DNA of 44,772 bases, taken from assembly GCA_022360155.1 (NCBI GenBank), contig JAKSDJ010000019.1, positions 1 to 44,772 on the forward strand, read 5' to 3'. Below are positions 23,675 to 32,526 of the stretch, piece after piece. The number at the start of each line of letters is the position of its first letter. Position 1 is the first letter of the stretch. The notes under the pieces are model-generated. The model saw nothing but the letters and a program-made list of their open reading frames with translations, was not told where the DNA came from and made no database searches. The translations under genes and the position numbers were made by a program. The DNA is from Chloroflexales bacterium (lineage in GTDB: Bacteria; Chloroflexota; Chloroflexia; Chloroflexales; Chloroflexaceae).

Positions 23675-24580
23675 ATGCGTTTGTTGGTCCGTATATTGTT
23701 GTGGCTTGTTACCATCATCGCCGGATTGATTATTCTTGTGCTGCTCTCGATCCCAGTGGACGGGCTGATTGGCGGTGGTCGGGTCGAGCAGCTTACCAAC
23801 ACGACGATCCCCAACCCAGATGGTCCGCCAATCCGCGCTTTCGTGGCTCGACCCGCTACGCCTGGTCCGCATCCGGCAGTGATCATGATCCACGAGTGGT
23901 GGGGCCTCAAGGCGGAAATTGTTGGCAAGGCCGAAGCGCTCGCCGACGAGGGCTATGTGGTCATCGCGCCGGATACGTTTCGCGGCAGTAGCACGAGTTT
24001 AATCCCCCGCGCTATCTACCAGGTTAGCACCACCTCGCCAGCGCAGGTCAATAGCGATCTCGATGCGGTGTTTGCCTGGTTGGTCGGCCAAGCCGACGTA
24101 CTACCTGACAAGATCGGGATTATGGGGTTCTGTTACGGCGGGCGCACCTCGTTGTTGTATAGCCTCCATAATGCCAATATTGCCGCTACCGCGATTTTCT
24201 ATGGCATGGCAACGACCGACCCGAACGAGCTGCGTGCTTTGCCCGCCCCGGTCTTGGGGATCTTCGGCGGTTCCGACAGCTCCATTCCGGTCGAGGAAGT
24301 CCGTGCGCTAGAGAGCGGACTCAACCAAGCTGGTATTCCCAACCAGATTTCGCTCTACGATGGCCAGCCGCATGCCTTTGTGACCAGCATCGAGGCAATC
24401 CGCCAAGGCGGACCGCAGCAGCAAGCCTGGAACGAGTTACTGACCTTTTTGAGTGACGCCTTGCAGCAGACAAAATCCGCTTTCATCCCGCCGCAGCGAC
24501 CGATTTGGCAGGATATCTCATCGGTGACGACCTGGCTGGGAGCGTTACACCATCGCTTCGTCTGCGGATTGGAAGGGTAG
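23675..24580 (+). CDS. Membrane-anchored dienelactone hydrolase family protein
   Basis: The 301-residue protein has one N-terminal membrane segment (residues 3-26), so the enzyme is probably anchored with its catalytic domain outside the cytoplasm. The hydrolase domain has the dienelactone-hydrolase signature: E74 in IHEWWG, the nucleophile C153 in GIMGFCYGG, Asp in GGSDSSIP and His in GQPHAFV. Family members cleave lactones or esters; the real substrate is unknown. AGGGGA lies before the ATG. The next gene, a Lon-like protease, starts 6 bases after the stop, so the two form an operon. Confidence 0.88.
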   Translation: MRLLVRILLWLVTIIAGLIILVLLSIPVDGLIGGGRVEQLTNTTIPNPDGPPIRAFVARPATPGPHPAVIMIHEWWGLKAEIVGKAEALADEGYVVIAPDTFRGSSTSLIPRAIYQVSTTSPAQVNSDLDAVFAWLVGQADVLPDKIGIMGFCYGGRTSLLYSLHNANIAATAIFYGMATTDPNELRALPAPVLGIFGGSDSSIPVEEVRALESGLNQAGIPNQISLYDGQPHAFVTSIEAIRQGGPQQQAWNELLTFLSDALQQTKSAFIPPQRPIWQDISSVTTWLGALHHRFVCGLEG

Positions 24581-24586
24581 GGTCTT

Positions 24587-25879
24587 GTGAGCGAGCCAGA
24601 GCTGTCAGCACAACTAGCGCAACCCGCAGCTATCCCAGACCAACTGGAGATTGTGCCTCTCTTCGGGATGGTCGTCTATCCGCAAACGGTGATCCCGCTC
24701 GCTGTGGGGCAAGCCTCTGTGGTCCAGCTTTTCAATGAACCGGCAAGCGGATCGTGCTTGCTTGGTCTGGTCGCGTTGCGCGCCGAAGATCACCGCCCGG
24801 AGAACCCGCGCCCAGAAGACTGCTATGCGATTGGAACCGTGGCTTTAGTGCATCGCCTGCTCCGCCTGCCGGATGGTACGCTGCGGGTGGCGGCTCAGGG
24901 CCTAGAGCGGTTTACCATCGAAGAACCCCAGCCCGACGAGGGAATATTCCGTGCGCGGATACGTATTTTGCCAGAAGACCCGCCTATAGACAAACTCCAG
25001 GAATCGAGCGGTGCGTTGAAATTACTAGTAGAACAGATCGCCGGTTTGCTTTCCGGCTTTAACCAGGAGTTGCTGGCCGAGATCAGCGCTGAGGATAATC
25101 CTCAGCGCTTGGTTTATCTGGTTGCTGCTACGATGCTAGCACGGCGTAGCATCGCCGAGCGCCAGCGCATTCTGGAGCTTGGACAGACGCACGCCCGAAT
25201 CGATGACCTGCGTACGATCTTGACCAACGAGTTGCGCGTGATCCAGGCTAGTCCGTCGTGGATCGTTCCAGGTAATTCAAAGCCCGCACCACCCGATCAG
25301 CCCAAGCCGGCTTCGACCGCAACCGCAGAGTGTGCGCTGCTGCCGGGTAGCGCCTATTGGTTGCGTTGGGCGGCGGCGGGGGGGGAGCTTACTGCTATCG
25401 AAGCAGTAAAGATGTCGGGGCACGGCCAACTCCGCGTCACGGGACAGCGTGGCGCGCTGCTCCGCGACATTGCTCAGGTTGCGCTCTCGTGGGTGCGCAC
25501 CGGCGCGCCCAAATTGGGTCTTGCGCCAGATTTCTATGACCTGCTCGATCTACACCTGCATGTTCCCCCTGGTGCGTCGCGCGACGATGTTGGGTCGGCG
25601 GGCGTTGTTGTTGTAACGACTCTGGTTTCGTTGTTGACTCGGAAGCCGGTTATCGCAGGCTTGGCGCTTGCCGGCGAGATTACCCTCCACGGGCGCGTCT
25701 TGTCAGTAGGCCGCGTGCGCGACAAAGCATTGGCGGCCTATCATCTGGGGGTGAAGACCTTCATCCTGCCAGCGGCGAATGCACGCGATCTCGACGAACT
25801 GCCTAGCCATATTCAGTCTGCACTGACCTGTATCTTTGTTGAGCGGATTGAAGAAGTTCTAGCGGCGGCGTTTAGATAA
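24587..25879 (+). CDS. Lon-like protease lacking the AAA+ ATPase (LAN domain joined to S16 domain)
   Basis: The 430-residue protein starts with a Lon N-terminal substrate domain (residues 20-220: EIVPLFGMVVYPQTVIPL, then the helical RQRILELGQTHARIDDLR region) and ends with a complete Lon protease domain (245-430). The catalytic dyad is present: S337 in DVGSAG and K380 in VRDKALAAYH, 43 residues apart as in E. coli Lon (S679, K722). No Walker A or B motif is present; only a Pro/Ala-rich linker (222-248) separates the two domains. The usual DGPSAG is DVGSAG here. It should be an ATP-independent peptidase or a protein whose activity is tuned otherwise. It starts with GTG 6 bases after the hydrolase gene. 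Confidence 0.9.
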   Translation: MSEPELSAQLAQPAAIPDQLEIVPLFGMVVYPQTVIPLAVGQASVVQLFNEPASGSCLLGLVALRAEDHRPENPRPEDCYAIGTVALVHRLLRLPDGTLRVAAQGLERFTIEEPQPDEGIFRARIRILPEDPPIDKLQESSGALKLLVEQIAGLLSGFNQELLAEISAEDNPQRLVYLVAATMLARRSIAERQRILELGQTHARIDDLRTILTNELRVIQASPSWIVPGNSKPAPPDQPKPASTATAECALLPGSAYWLRWAAAGGELTAIEAVKMSGHGQLRVTGQRGALLRDIAQVALSWVRTGAPKLGLAPDFYDLLDLHLHVPPGASRDDVGSAGVVVVTTLVSLLTRKPVIAGLALAGEITLHGRVLSVGRVRDKALAAYHLGVKTFILPAANARDLDELPSHIQSALTCIFVERIEEVLAAAFR

Positions 25880-25886
25880 ACAGTTG

Positions 25887-25917
25887 GGCTATGCAAACGC
25901 AGGGTTTTGACATAGCC
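25887..25917. terminator. Weak hairpin between the convergent protease and exonuclease genes
   Basis: GGCTATG/CATAGCC (7 bp, 17-base loop) lies in the 50-base gap between the two stop codons. It is not followed by a T run on either strand. Confidence 0.35.
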
Positions 25918-25929
25918 TTGCGCATCACC

Positions 25930-26787
25930 TCACACCAACTCCATCACTTCGATCTTATCTAGAGCAAACGAACGCCAATCATCGCGCAAAAAGCAAAAGG
26001 CGCGTAGAAAGACCCCGCTCCGCTCCTGGGTTAGCTCCAAGGGGTAGATGTAGCGCTCGGTGGGTTCGGGGCTGCTCCGTGAGCGATAGATGATCCGCAA
26101 CTGGCGTCCTTCACGCAGCGCCTGAGAAACCAGCGGCGGCTGGACGGGGTCGGGCTGTTCGGGGAATAACCCGCGTTGGTAGCGCAAAACATCGCCTAGT
26201 GCAGTGATGCCGAGGGCGGCGAGTTGCTCAGCCAGGTATCTAAATAAACCATACAGCGCCCAAACATCGCTCATGGCCCGATGTTCGGGGCGAGATAAGC
26301 CGAGATCACAGGATAACGCCTTTAAGCTGTATGAATGACGGCGTAGCAGACGTCGTGCCAGCACGAGCGTGTCAAAAACCGGATTGGCCGGAAGCGGACG
26401 CCCTAAAAGCATCAACTCGCGTCCAAGAAACGCCATATCGAAGGGCGCATTGTGGGCAATCACCACCGCATCGTCGAGCAATTCTTGCACTATAGCGGCG
26501 ATCTGTCTGAAGGGCGGCGCGTCACGGAGCAGTTCCTCCGAGATGCCATTGATAGCAAAAGCTCGGGCTTCGAGGGGGCGCTGCGGATCGACCAGGGTGC
26601 TGAATTGGGCTTGGATTTCTCCGTTGCAGACGCGCAACAGCGCAAGCTCGCAAATACGATGGCCTTGCGAGGGAAACAAGCCGGTTGTTTCCACATCGAA
26701 GAAGACTAGTGGCAGAGCGTCTAACGTTTGCCTACATAGTGCGTCAGCCGGTAATTCAGGTGTGACAAGATACGAAAGTGTGTTCAT
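25930..26787 (-). CDS. DEDDh 3'-5' exonuclease fused to a WYL domain
   Basis: The 285-residue protein has a DnaQ-like exonuclease domain: FFDVETTG (D31, E33), HNAPFDMAFL (D117) and EHRAMSDVWAL (H169, D174), the full DEDDh set. The C-terminal 70 residues (RQLRIIYRSR, ERYIYPLEL, FLRAFCFLRDDWRSFALDKI) form a WYL domain, which in other proteins senses nucleic-acid or nucleotide ligands and regulates enzymes or repressors. The combination suggests an exonuclease with a ligand-sensing module. The ATG overlaps the previous gene's TAA (TAATG), so it is translated together with the membrane SH3b gene upstream of it. Confidence 0.9.
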   Translation of the reverse strand: MNTLSYLVTPELPADALCRQTLDALPLVFFDVETTGLFPSQGHRICELALLRVCNGEIQAQFSTLVDPQRPLEARAFAINGISEELLRDAPPFRQIAAIVQELLDDAVVIAHNAPFDMAFLGRELMLLGRPLPANPVFDTLVLARRLLRRHSYSLKALSCDLGLSRPEHRAMSDVWALYGLFRYLAEQLAALGITALGDVLRYQRGLFPEQPDPVQPPLVSQALREGRQLRIIYRSRSSPEPTERYIYPLELTQERSGVFLRAFCFLRDDWRSFALDKIEVMELV

Positions 26788-28076
26788 TAGGCGACAGGCA
26801 CTCGTTCGGCGACATCGGGCGCGATGGTCAGGAGCGAGCGACTCACCCAGCCTTCAGTGTTGCGCTCAGTACGGACTAGGAACCAGTTGCCGTCGGCGGT
26901 TTTGCTTAACAATATCACCGTCTCGCGGGCATGGATCTGGTCTACGACGTTGTCCGGTGTAATGACGGGCTCGCGGCGTACGTTGCCGCCATTGAATACG
27001 GTTGCGGTAAGCCCGGCGCCTGGTGTGACGACAGTTGTTGCAGTTCCAACAGTCGCCGCAACAGTAGGCGTAGGAGTCGCGGTTGATGCAGCGCTTGCTC
27101 CTCGTACGGGAACCTGGTCAATCACGGCCTGATCGATGGTTAACAGCGTAACACTCACCCAGCCTTCTTCGTCGCGGATGGTCTTGATCCGATACCACTG
27201 GCCATCAGGAGTTTTCTCAGACAACTCAACCGTCTCGCCAGCGTTGATCTGGGCCAAGACGTTGTCCGATGTAATGACCGGCTCACGGCGTACATTGCCG
27301 CCGTTAAAGACCGTAGCGGTCAAGGCTGACGTAGCAGTGACTGTAGGCGTGGCGCTCGCGGGCGTACTCGTCGGAGATGCGGCGACTGAAGATGTTGGCG
27401 TGGCAGTGGGCTGTTCGGCGGTTGGTTGAGCGCCGTAGAATGCGTCAGCATAGAGACTCGGCACGCTGAGCGGGGCGTTGTGCGATACTTGACCGCTGAC
27501 ATCAGCAAGCACGACCGTATACGTTGTGCCAGAGGCGGCTTGAGGCGCATTCTCAAGCCGGCGCAGGTTAATCTCGATCTGCCCATTGCTGACCGTTGTC
27601 TGCGCGGTGTCTGGATCGTACCAAGGGAACACTTGGTCACCCTCTAGCACCTGAGCCTGTACACCTGTGCCATTGCTCAGAGTCGTATCTGCGGTAATGC
27701 TAATCGTGTTTTCGTTGACAACATCGGCTTGTGTGATGGTAATCGCTGGCGGCAGCGGCGTTGGTTCAGTCGTCACTTGCGGCTCGGGAGGGAAGACGAA
27801 CAGAATCATGATCACCAAGCTCACGATCACCAGCATCGGCACAATGACCAGCAGAATTTTGCCTGCTAGAGAGAGATTGGTGAAGCGTTCACGCCAGCCG
27901 CTTGGCTCCTCGTCTATTTCAGCCGTGTAGTCACGCAGCGAGCCGAGATCAGGGATCTCCTGATCAGCGGTCGTTTTGCGGCGAAGCAGCAGCGGAATAA
28001 TGATCAGCAGCAACAGCACCGCAATGATGGCAATGATTACGATGGCTGGTGATATTGAGCTGAGTGCATTTTGCAT
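26787..28076 (-). CDS. Membrane protein with two SH3b domains
   Basis: The protein of about 429 residues has two membrane segments near its start (IVIIAIIAVLLLLIIIPLLL and ILLVIVPMLVIVSLVIMILF) around a short loop, then a Thr/Pro-rich region and two tandem bacterial SH3 domains with the same core TATVFNGGNVRREPVIT, ending in GWVS plus a strand. The two copies differ at scattered sites, showing an old duplication. SH3b domains often bind peptidoglycan, so a cell-wall sensing or anchoring role is likely but inferred. I chose the ATG at 28076 over a GTG 24 bases upstream. The stop overlaps the exonuclease ATG. Confidence 0.85.
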   Translation of the reverse strand: MQNALSSISPAIVIIAIIAVLLLLIIIPLLLRRKTTADQEIPDLGSLRDYTAEIDEEPSGWRERFTNLSLAGKILLVIVPMLVIVSLVIMILFVFPPEPQVTTEPTPLPPAITITQADVVNENTISITADTTLSNGTGVQAQVLEGDQVFPWYDPDTAQTTVSNGQIEINLRRLENAPQAASGTTYTVVLADVSGQVSHNAPLSVPSLYADAFYGAQPTAEQPTATPTSSVAASPTSTPASATPTVTATSALTATVFNGGNVRREPVITSDNVLAQINAGETVELSEKTPDGQWYRIKTIRDEEGWVSVTLLTIDQAVIDQVPVRGASAASTATPTPTVAATVGTATTVVTPGAGLTATVFNGGNVRREPVITPDNVVDQIHARETVILLSKTADGNWFLVRTERNTEGWVSRSLLTIAPDVAERVPVA

Positions 28077-28760
28077 CTCGGCTAAGTCCTTTCCATTCAC
28101 CGAGTATGGTTCTGAGGGGACATTCCAGATCGATGGGTTCGGTTAACAGCTTCTGGAACAGCATCATAGACTAGATTTACCCCTCACAATCCCTCTCCTC
28201 AAACTTTTGAGCTAGTTTTGCACAACCTCTTGTAAATTATGCATATCATATGACAACTTGCTGCGCAATGCAAGCGGAAAACCAGCAAAAAATCACTTAT
28301 AGTGTAACTTGTTTCGTCTCGACCGATGAGTGTTGCCTAAGCGAGCCGGGGACTCAGCCCAGAGACGGAGTTTTATGCAGGGCGGATTATGGTATAATTT
28401 GGGCGCAGGTTCTTTGTTGCAGTTAAGCGGTAGACCAATGATCAACGCTATTACCCAATCCACTTTGCCCCTAACATCCAGCAGTTCTTGGCTTTTGCCC
28501 ACTGCATTTCATGGGAACGCTTGGTATTGGGTCGGTCTGTTGCTTACCACTCGCGGTTTCATGGCGGCATAGCCGCCAACTCCCCTTTGTAACGACGAAT
28601 GAGGAATAATGAGCGATGAAACGGACAGGCGTCCGCTATCGTTAGGTGATCATTCCTCGTCCATCTCGCCCTATTTTCGTGTACACGTTTGCAAAGCATA
28701 GAGTGCAGGTCGATTAGTCCGACCTGTGTCGTATATCGCGTATAGATAAGGAGTATAACT
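28077..28760. other. Intergenic region upstream of metG with several hairpins
   Basis: About 680 bases with no convincing gene. Clear hairpins: TGGCGGC/GCCGCCA (28562-28568, 28572-28578), a longer imperfect stem enclosing GAGGAAT/ATTCCTC and CGGAC/GTCCG (28601-28658), and CAGGTCG/CGACCTG (28706-28712, 28720-28726), which lies 34 bases before the metG start and could affect its translation. No T-box core sequence was recognised. Confidence 0.4.
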
Positions 28761-30542
28761 GTGCCCGAACATATACTTGTCGCTGTTGCCTGGCCATATG
28801 CCAATGGACCGCGTCATATTGGACACGTGGCTGGCTTCGGCGTTCCATCGGATATTTTTGCCCGCTATCAACGGCTCAAGGGCAACTACGTGTTGATGAT
28901 TAGCGGCACCGACGAGCACGGCACACCCATCACTATTGCCGCCGACAAAGAAGGCCTCTCGCCCAAAACGCTGGTCGACCGCTATAGCGAGATCATCAGT
29001 GAAGATCTGCGCAACCTGGGCTTGAGCTATGATACCTTCACCCGTACGACGACGCAGAATCACTATCGGGTGACCCAAGATATCTTCAAGACCCTCTATG
29101 ACAAAGGGTATATCCTCCGCAAGACTGCGCTGGGCGCTTTTTCAGCGACCACCGGGCGCACCCTGCCGGATCGCTATGTCGAGGGTACATGCCCCTTTTG
29201 CGGTTATGGCGAGGCGCGTGGTGACCAATGCGACAACTGCGGCAACCAACTCGATCCTGTCGATTTGATCAACCCGCGCTCGAAAATCGATGGCACAGCG
29301 CCGGTATTCAAAGAGACGGAACACTTCTTCCTTGACCTGCCGGCGTTTGCCGAGCAGCTTGCAGCGTGGATTGAACGACAAGAGCATTGGCGGCCCAATG
29401 TGCGCAACTTTTCGCTCAACTTCCTCAAGGAGTTGAAGCAGCGTGCCATCACCCGCGATCTGGAATGGGGCGTGCCCATTCCCCTGCCCGAGTATGAGCA
29501 GCGCGACGACAAGAAGATCTATGTCTGGTTCGACGCGGTGATTGGGTACCTTTCGGCCAGTGTGGAATGGGCGAACAATCGGGGAACTCCCGACGCTTGG
29601 CGCGACTGGTGGCAGAATCCGGCGGCGCGCCATTTCTACTTCATGGGCAAAGACAACATTGTCTTCCACACCATCATCTGGCCGGCGCAGCTCCTTGGTT
29701 ATGGCAATGGCGGTGCGATCGGCGGCAATGGCGATAAACCGGCGCTGGAATTACCCTACAACGTCGTCAGCAGCGAGTTTCTCACGATGGAGGGCAAAAA
29801 ATTCAGCAGTAGCCGGGGCATTGTGATCTACGTCAATGACTTTCTCAGTCGTTACGATCCCGACCCGTTGCGCTATTTTCTTACCATTGCCGGGCCTGAG
29901 AACCAGGACACCGACTTCACCTGGGTCGAGTTTGTTCGCCGCAACAACGATGAGTTGGTCGCTACGTGGGGCAACCTGGTCAATCGCACGTTGACCAATG
30001 TGTACCGCAACTTTGGCACAGTACCCCAGCCAGGCCCATACGCTCCTGGCGACGAAGCGCTGATCGCGGCAGTCGAAGCCGGATTTGATACCGTGGGTGA
30101 ACTGCTCGATGGGGCGCGCTTCAAAGCCGCGCTGACCGAGGCGATGCGGCTGGCGGCGCAAGTCAATGGCTATTTGAGCGAGCAAGAGCCTTGGAAGGTG
30201 ATCAAGCAGGACCGTGAGCGTGCGGCGACGATCCTCTACGTGGCGCTGCGCTGTGTTGACAATCTCAAGATGCTGATCGCGCCGTTCTTGCCTTTCACAA
30301 GCCAGAAGCTGCATGAGTTGTTGGGCTACACAGGCTACATCGCCGGGCCGCTGGAGTTTCGCGAATATACCGAAGATAACAACAGCAGCCATCGCATCCT
30401 GACTGGCGATTACGCGAGCTGGGTCGGGAGTTGGAGCTCATCCGCTCTGCCGATTGGGCAGCAGTTGCGCGAGCCCAAACCGTTGTTCAAAAAGCTGGAC
30501 GAGAAGGTTGTTGCAGAAGAACTGGCGCGAATGGAACAGTGA
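28761..30542 (+). CDS. metG: Methionyl-tRNA synthetase
   Basis: The 593-residue enzyme attaches methionine to its tRNA. It is a class I synthetase with the HIGH motif as PRHIGHVAG (about residue 17), a Zn-binding knuckle [18 protein letters not shown] near residue 145 and a KMSKS motif in the form KKFSSSRG. The C-terminal anticodon-binding helices follow. The dimerisation domain of E. coli MetG is absent, as is usual in many bacteria. Start is GTG at 28761; the frame begins [21 protein letters not shown], as in Chloroflexia MetG. Confidence 0.97.
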   Translation: MPEHILVAVAWPYANGPRHIGHVAGFGVPSDIFARYQRLKGNYVLMISGTDEHGTPITIAADKEGLSPKTLVDRYSEIISEDLRNLGLSYDTFTRTTTQNHYRVTQDIFKTLYDKGYILRKTALGAFSATTGRTLPDRYVEGTCPFCGYGEARGDQCDNCGNQLDPVDLINPRSKIDGTAPVFKETEHFFLDLPAFAEQLAAWIERQEHWRPNVRNFSLNFLKELKQRAITRDLEWGVPIPLPEYEQRDDKKIYVWFDAVIGYLSASVEWANNRGTPDAWRDWWQNPAARHFYFMGKDNIVFHTIIWPAQLLGYGNGGAIGGNGDKPALELPYNVVSSEFLTMEGKKFSSSRGIVIYVNDFLSRYDPDPLRYFLTIAGPENQDTDFTWVEFVRRNNDELVATWGNLVNRTLTNVYRNFGTVPQPGPYAPGDEALIAAVEAGFDTVGELLDGARFKAALTEAMRLAAQVNGYLSEQEPWKVIKQDRERAATILYVALRCVDNLKMLIAPFLPFTSQKLHELLGYTGYIAGPLEFREYTEDNNSSHRILTGDYASWVGSWSSSALPIGQQLREPKPLFKKLDEKVVAEELARMEQ

Positions 30543-30573
30543 TCGATCTTATGAAGCAGCTTAATTTTTCCAA

Positions 30574-30605
30574 GGGGTGTGGCGGTTTTGTGATCGCCAC
30601 ACCCC
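30574..30605. terminator. Strong 11-bp hairpin between metG and the glycerophosphodiesterase gene
   Basis: GGGGTGTGGCG (30574-30584) pairs perfectly with CGCCACACCCC (30595-30605), 10-base loop. It sits 32 bases after the metG stop and between two convergent genes. No T run follows on either strand, so it may work as a simple roadblock or as a bidirectional terminator. Confidence 0.5.
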
Positions 30606-30676
30606 GACCGATTGTGAAATGGCATTGGTCGTCGGTCATTCCCAGTCTGCCATCTGATCGCCCTGCTCAAATGGGC

Positions 30677-31795
30677 CTATCGGCCTCCTCCAAACATTGT
30701 GTTACGAACCTCCACTGCGGTATCGGGATTATCGCTGAAGAGTCCATCAATGCCGAGGCTAAAGAACAATTCGTACTCCGCAATGGCGTTGCCGTAGTTT
30801 GATGCAAAAGCTGGATTAGCCGGATCGCCGACTTGGAAGTCGGTTGGTAGGAATGTATTCTCGTTGCGGAATGTCCAGCCGTGAACGATCAGGCTTGCCG
30901 TATGAGCGTCGCTGATCAGTGTCGTTGGATCGAGTAAGTTCCCGGCGCTGTTGCGCGGCACGATAAGGTTTTTGTTCACTCCAATGCCCTGAGCGTAAGC
31001 GGCGATCTCCGCGAGGCCGGCTGGTGTGATCAGATCGGCGTAGGTTCGCGGGTCGCCGCTGACCACAAAGTCGTAGGGTTTCCCGCTCGAGTTGATAAGC
31101 TGAACCAGAGAAACCTTGGTCATCGCACTCAGATCCCTAAGATTACTGACTTCAAACGATTGGATATAGACCGGCGCCCATCGATCGCGCAGGCCATTGG
31201 CATGCAGGGTCTGAACCAAGGGTTCTTCCATCGAGAGACCGATGCTATCGAAGTAGGTCGGGTGTTTAGTTTCCGGGTAGATGCCAATAATCCGGCGCTG
31301 TTCTTTACTTTTGCGCTTCGCCAAGTCAATGATCTCTTGCAGGGTTGGCGCCTGGTATCGTCCATCGTAAAGCATGTTTTGCTGACGGGTCTGGGGCAGG
31401 CGCTCTTTCGCACGGAGCGTCTTCAATTCGGCAAGGGTAAAATCCTCAGTGAACCAGCCACTTATCGGCCTGCCGTCGATCATTTTGGTCGTGTAGCGAT
31501 CAGCAAATGCGGGATGCTCGGCAACATCGGTTGTTTCCGATATCTCGTTCTCGTGGCGAGCGACCAGAACGCCGTCTTTGGTTGAGACGAGGTCGGGTTC
31601 GATGTAATCCGCTCCCGTATTGATCGCCAGTTCATACGCCGCTAACGTGTGCTCGGGGCGGTACCCGCTTGCCCCGCGGTGCCCGATAACAATCGGATCG
31701 TCAGATAGATACATAGTTGCATCAACCATTGCGGGTGCAAAAACCACTGCTAGTGTGACCGCAACGAGCACAGCCGATCGCTTGAAGGTAAACAT
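30677..31795 (-). CDS. Secreted glycerophosphodiester phosphodiesterase
   Basis: The 372-residue protein begins with a signal peptide (MFTFKRSAVLVAVTLAVVFAPA), so it is exported. The catalytic domain shows the GDPD signature: GHRGASGYRPEHTLAAYELA, then ADYIEPDLVSTKDGVLVARHE, with the acid/base His pair and metal ligands. It releases an alcohol from glycerophosphodiesters, as GlpQ does. A late insertion covering about residues 130-210 (FTLAELKTLRAKERLPQTRQ and onward) is typical of GlpQ-type enzymes. GAGGAA lies 9 bases before the ATG at 31795; the earlier start at 31828 is not supported. Confidence 0.93.
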   Translation of the reverse strand: MFTFKRSAVLVAVTLAVVFAPAMVDATMYLSDDPIVIGHRGASGYRPEHTLAAYELAINTGADYIEPDLVSTKDGVLVARHENEISETTDVAEHPAFADRYTTKMIDGRPISGWFTEDFTLAELKTLRAKERLPQTRQQNMLYDGRYQAPTLQEIIDLAKRKSKEQRRIIGIYPETKHPTYFDSIGLSMEEPLVQTLHANGLRDRWAPVYIQSFEVSNLRDLSAMTKVSLVQLINSSGKPYDFVVSGDPRTYADLITPAGLAEIAAYAQGIGVNKNLIVPRNSAGNLLDPTTLISDAHTASLIVHGWTFRNENTFLPTDFQVGDPANPAFASNYGNAIAEYELFFSLGIDGLFSDNPDTAVEVRNTMFGGGR

Positions 31796-32160
31796 GATGG
31801 TGTTCCTCACTTGGTAAACTGGATACAACAGCTAAGTGCAAACATCAGGAAAGCCTGCCCCTGCAACAACCTGTGCAAGGCGCTGGAAACGCGCCGCATA
31901 TTAAAACCGTATATGCCGTACAGCGGTGGCATATTATAGCTCAATTGCGAGGCGCTTGAGGCATTCTGTTGGAACGCGGCGCGATCTGCTTGCGTGATGT
32001 AGTGGTGGAACGTTCGCAGTACAACGCAAAAAACCCAAGGGCTTATTGGGAAGGTTTCCTAACTGGATGTTCTCAGTCTAGCATAGCGATATTAAGATAA
32101 GGTGAAGAAAATATTAAACCTGATGAGATGGGGGATGAGGCAGTGCAGCGGTAGAGATCT
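31796..32160. other. Intergenic region, no gene seen
   Basis: About 370 bases on the glycerophosphodiesterase promoter side. I see nothing beyond presumed promoter sequence and AT-rich filler. Repeats begin further on (32168 and 32321). Confidence 0.35.
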
Positions 32161-32167
32161 TCCTAAG

Positions 32168-32316
32168 AAGCTGTTTGAAAAGCCCTCGGAAGAGACAAGA
32201 TCTGGAGCAAACGCTTGGTCGCAGTGGGGTGCGGGTAGGTCGGATGGCATTGTGCGCACGCTATGCTCGCGCGGCAGCATAGCTGCAGCAGTCTGTAGCC
32301 CTTTTCAGACAATCAC
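32168..32316. mobile_element. Possible short IS remnant with TGTTTGAAAAG-type ends
   Basis: GAAGCTGTTTGAAAAGCCCT at 32168 and, inverted, GTGATTGTCTGAAAAGGGCT at the other end (32316-32297) share 13 of 20 positions with a common TGTxTGAAAAG core. The space between (about 110 bases) has no transposase. It looks like a decayed insertion-sequence end pair or MITE. A TTTGAAAAG type end is frequent in IS5-like elements, which is from memory and unchecked. Confidence 0.3.
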
Positions 32317-32320
32317 TCTA

Positions 32321-32497
32321 ATGAATGTTGACGATCAAAACCGAATCATGGAAAAGGCGCTCGTCGTGCCGCCTTGAGGCGGTTGTACTGCCGTTAAATC
32401 GCCTCAAGGCGATCCGACGCAGACTGCCTTTGTTGATGGTCAAATATGGATGAGGCAGTACGACTTTAGACTATCCTTGTTGATGGTCACATTTCAT
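32321..32497. repeat. Palindromic repeat family B, copy 2 (diverged)
   Basis: It begins ATGAATGTTGACGATCAAAA, like copy 1 at 12252. The inner stem (32362-32382 with 32399-32419) still pairs with about four mismatches. The right end is duplicated: TTGTTGATGGTCAAATATGG near 32430 and TTGTTGATGGTCACATTTCA near 32478. It ends 30 bases after the GGDEF/HD-GYP gene's stop codon on the minus strand. Confidence 0.7.
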
Positions 32498-32526
32498 TAG
32501 AACAGGGCGTATCCTGCTTAGGATAT

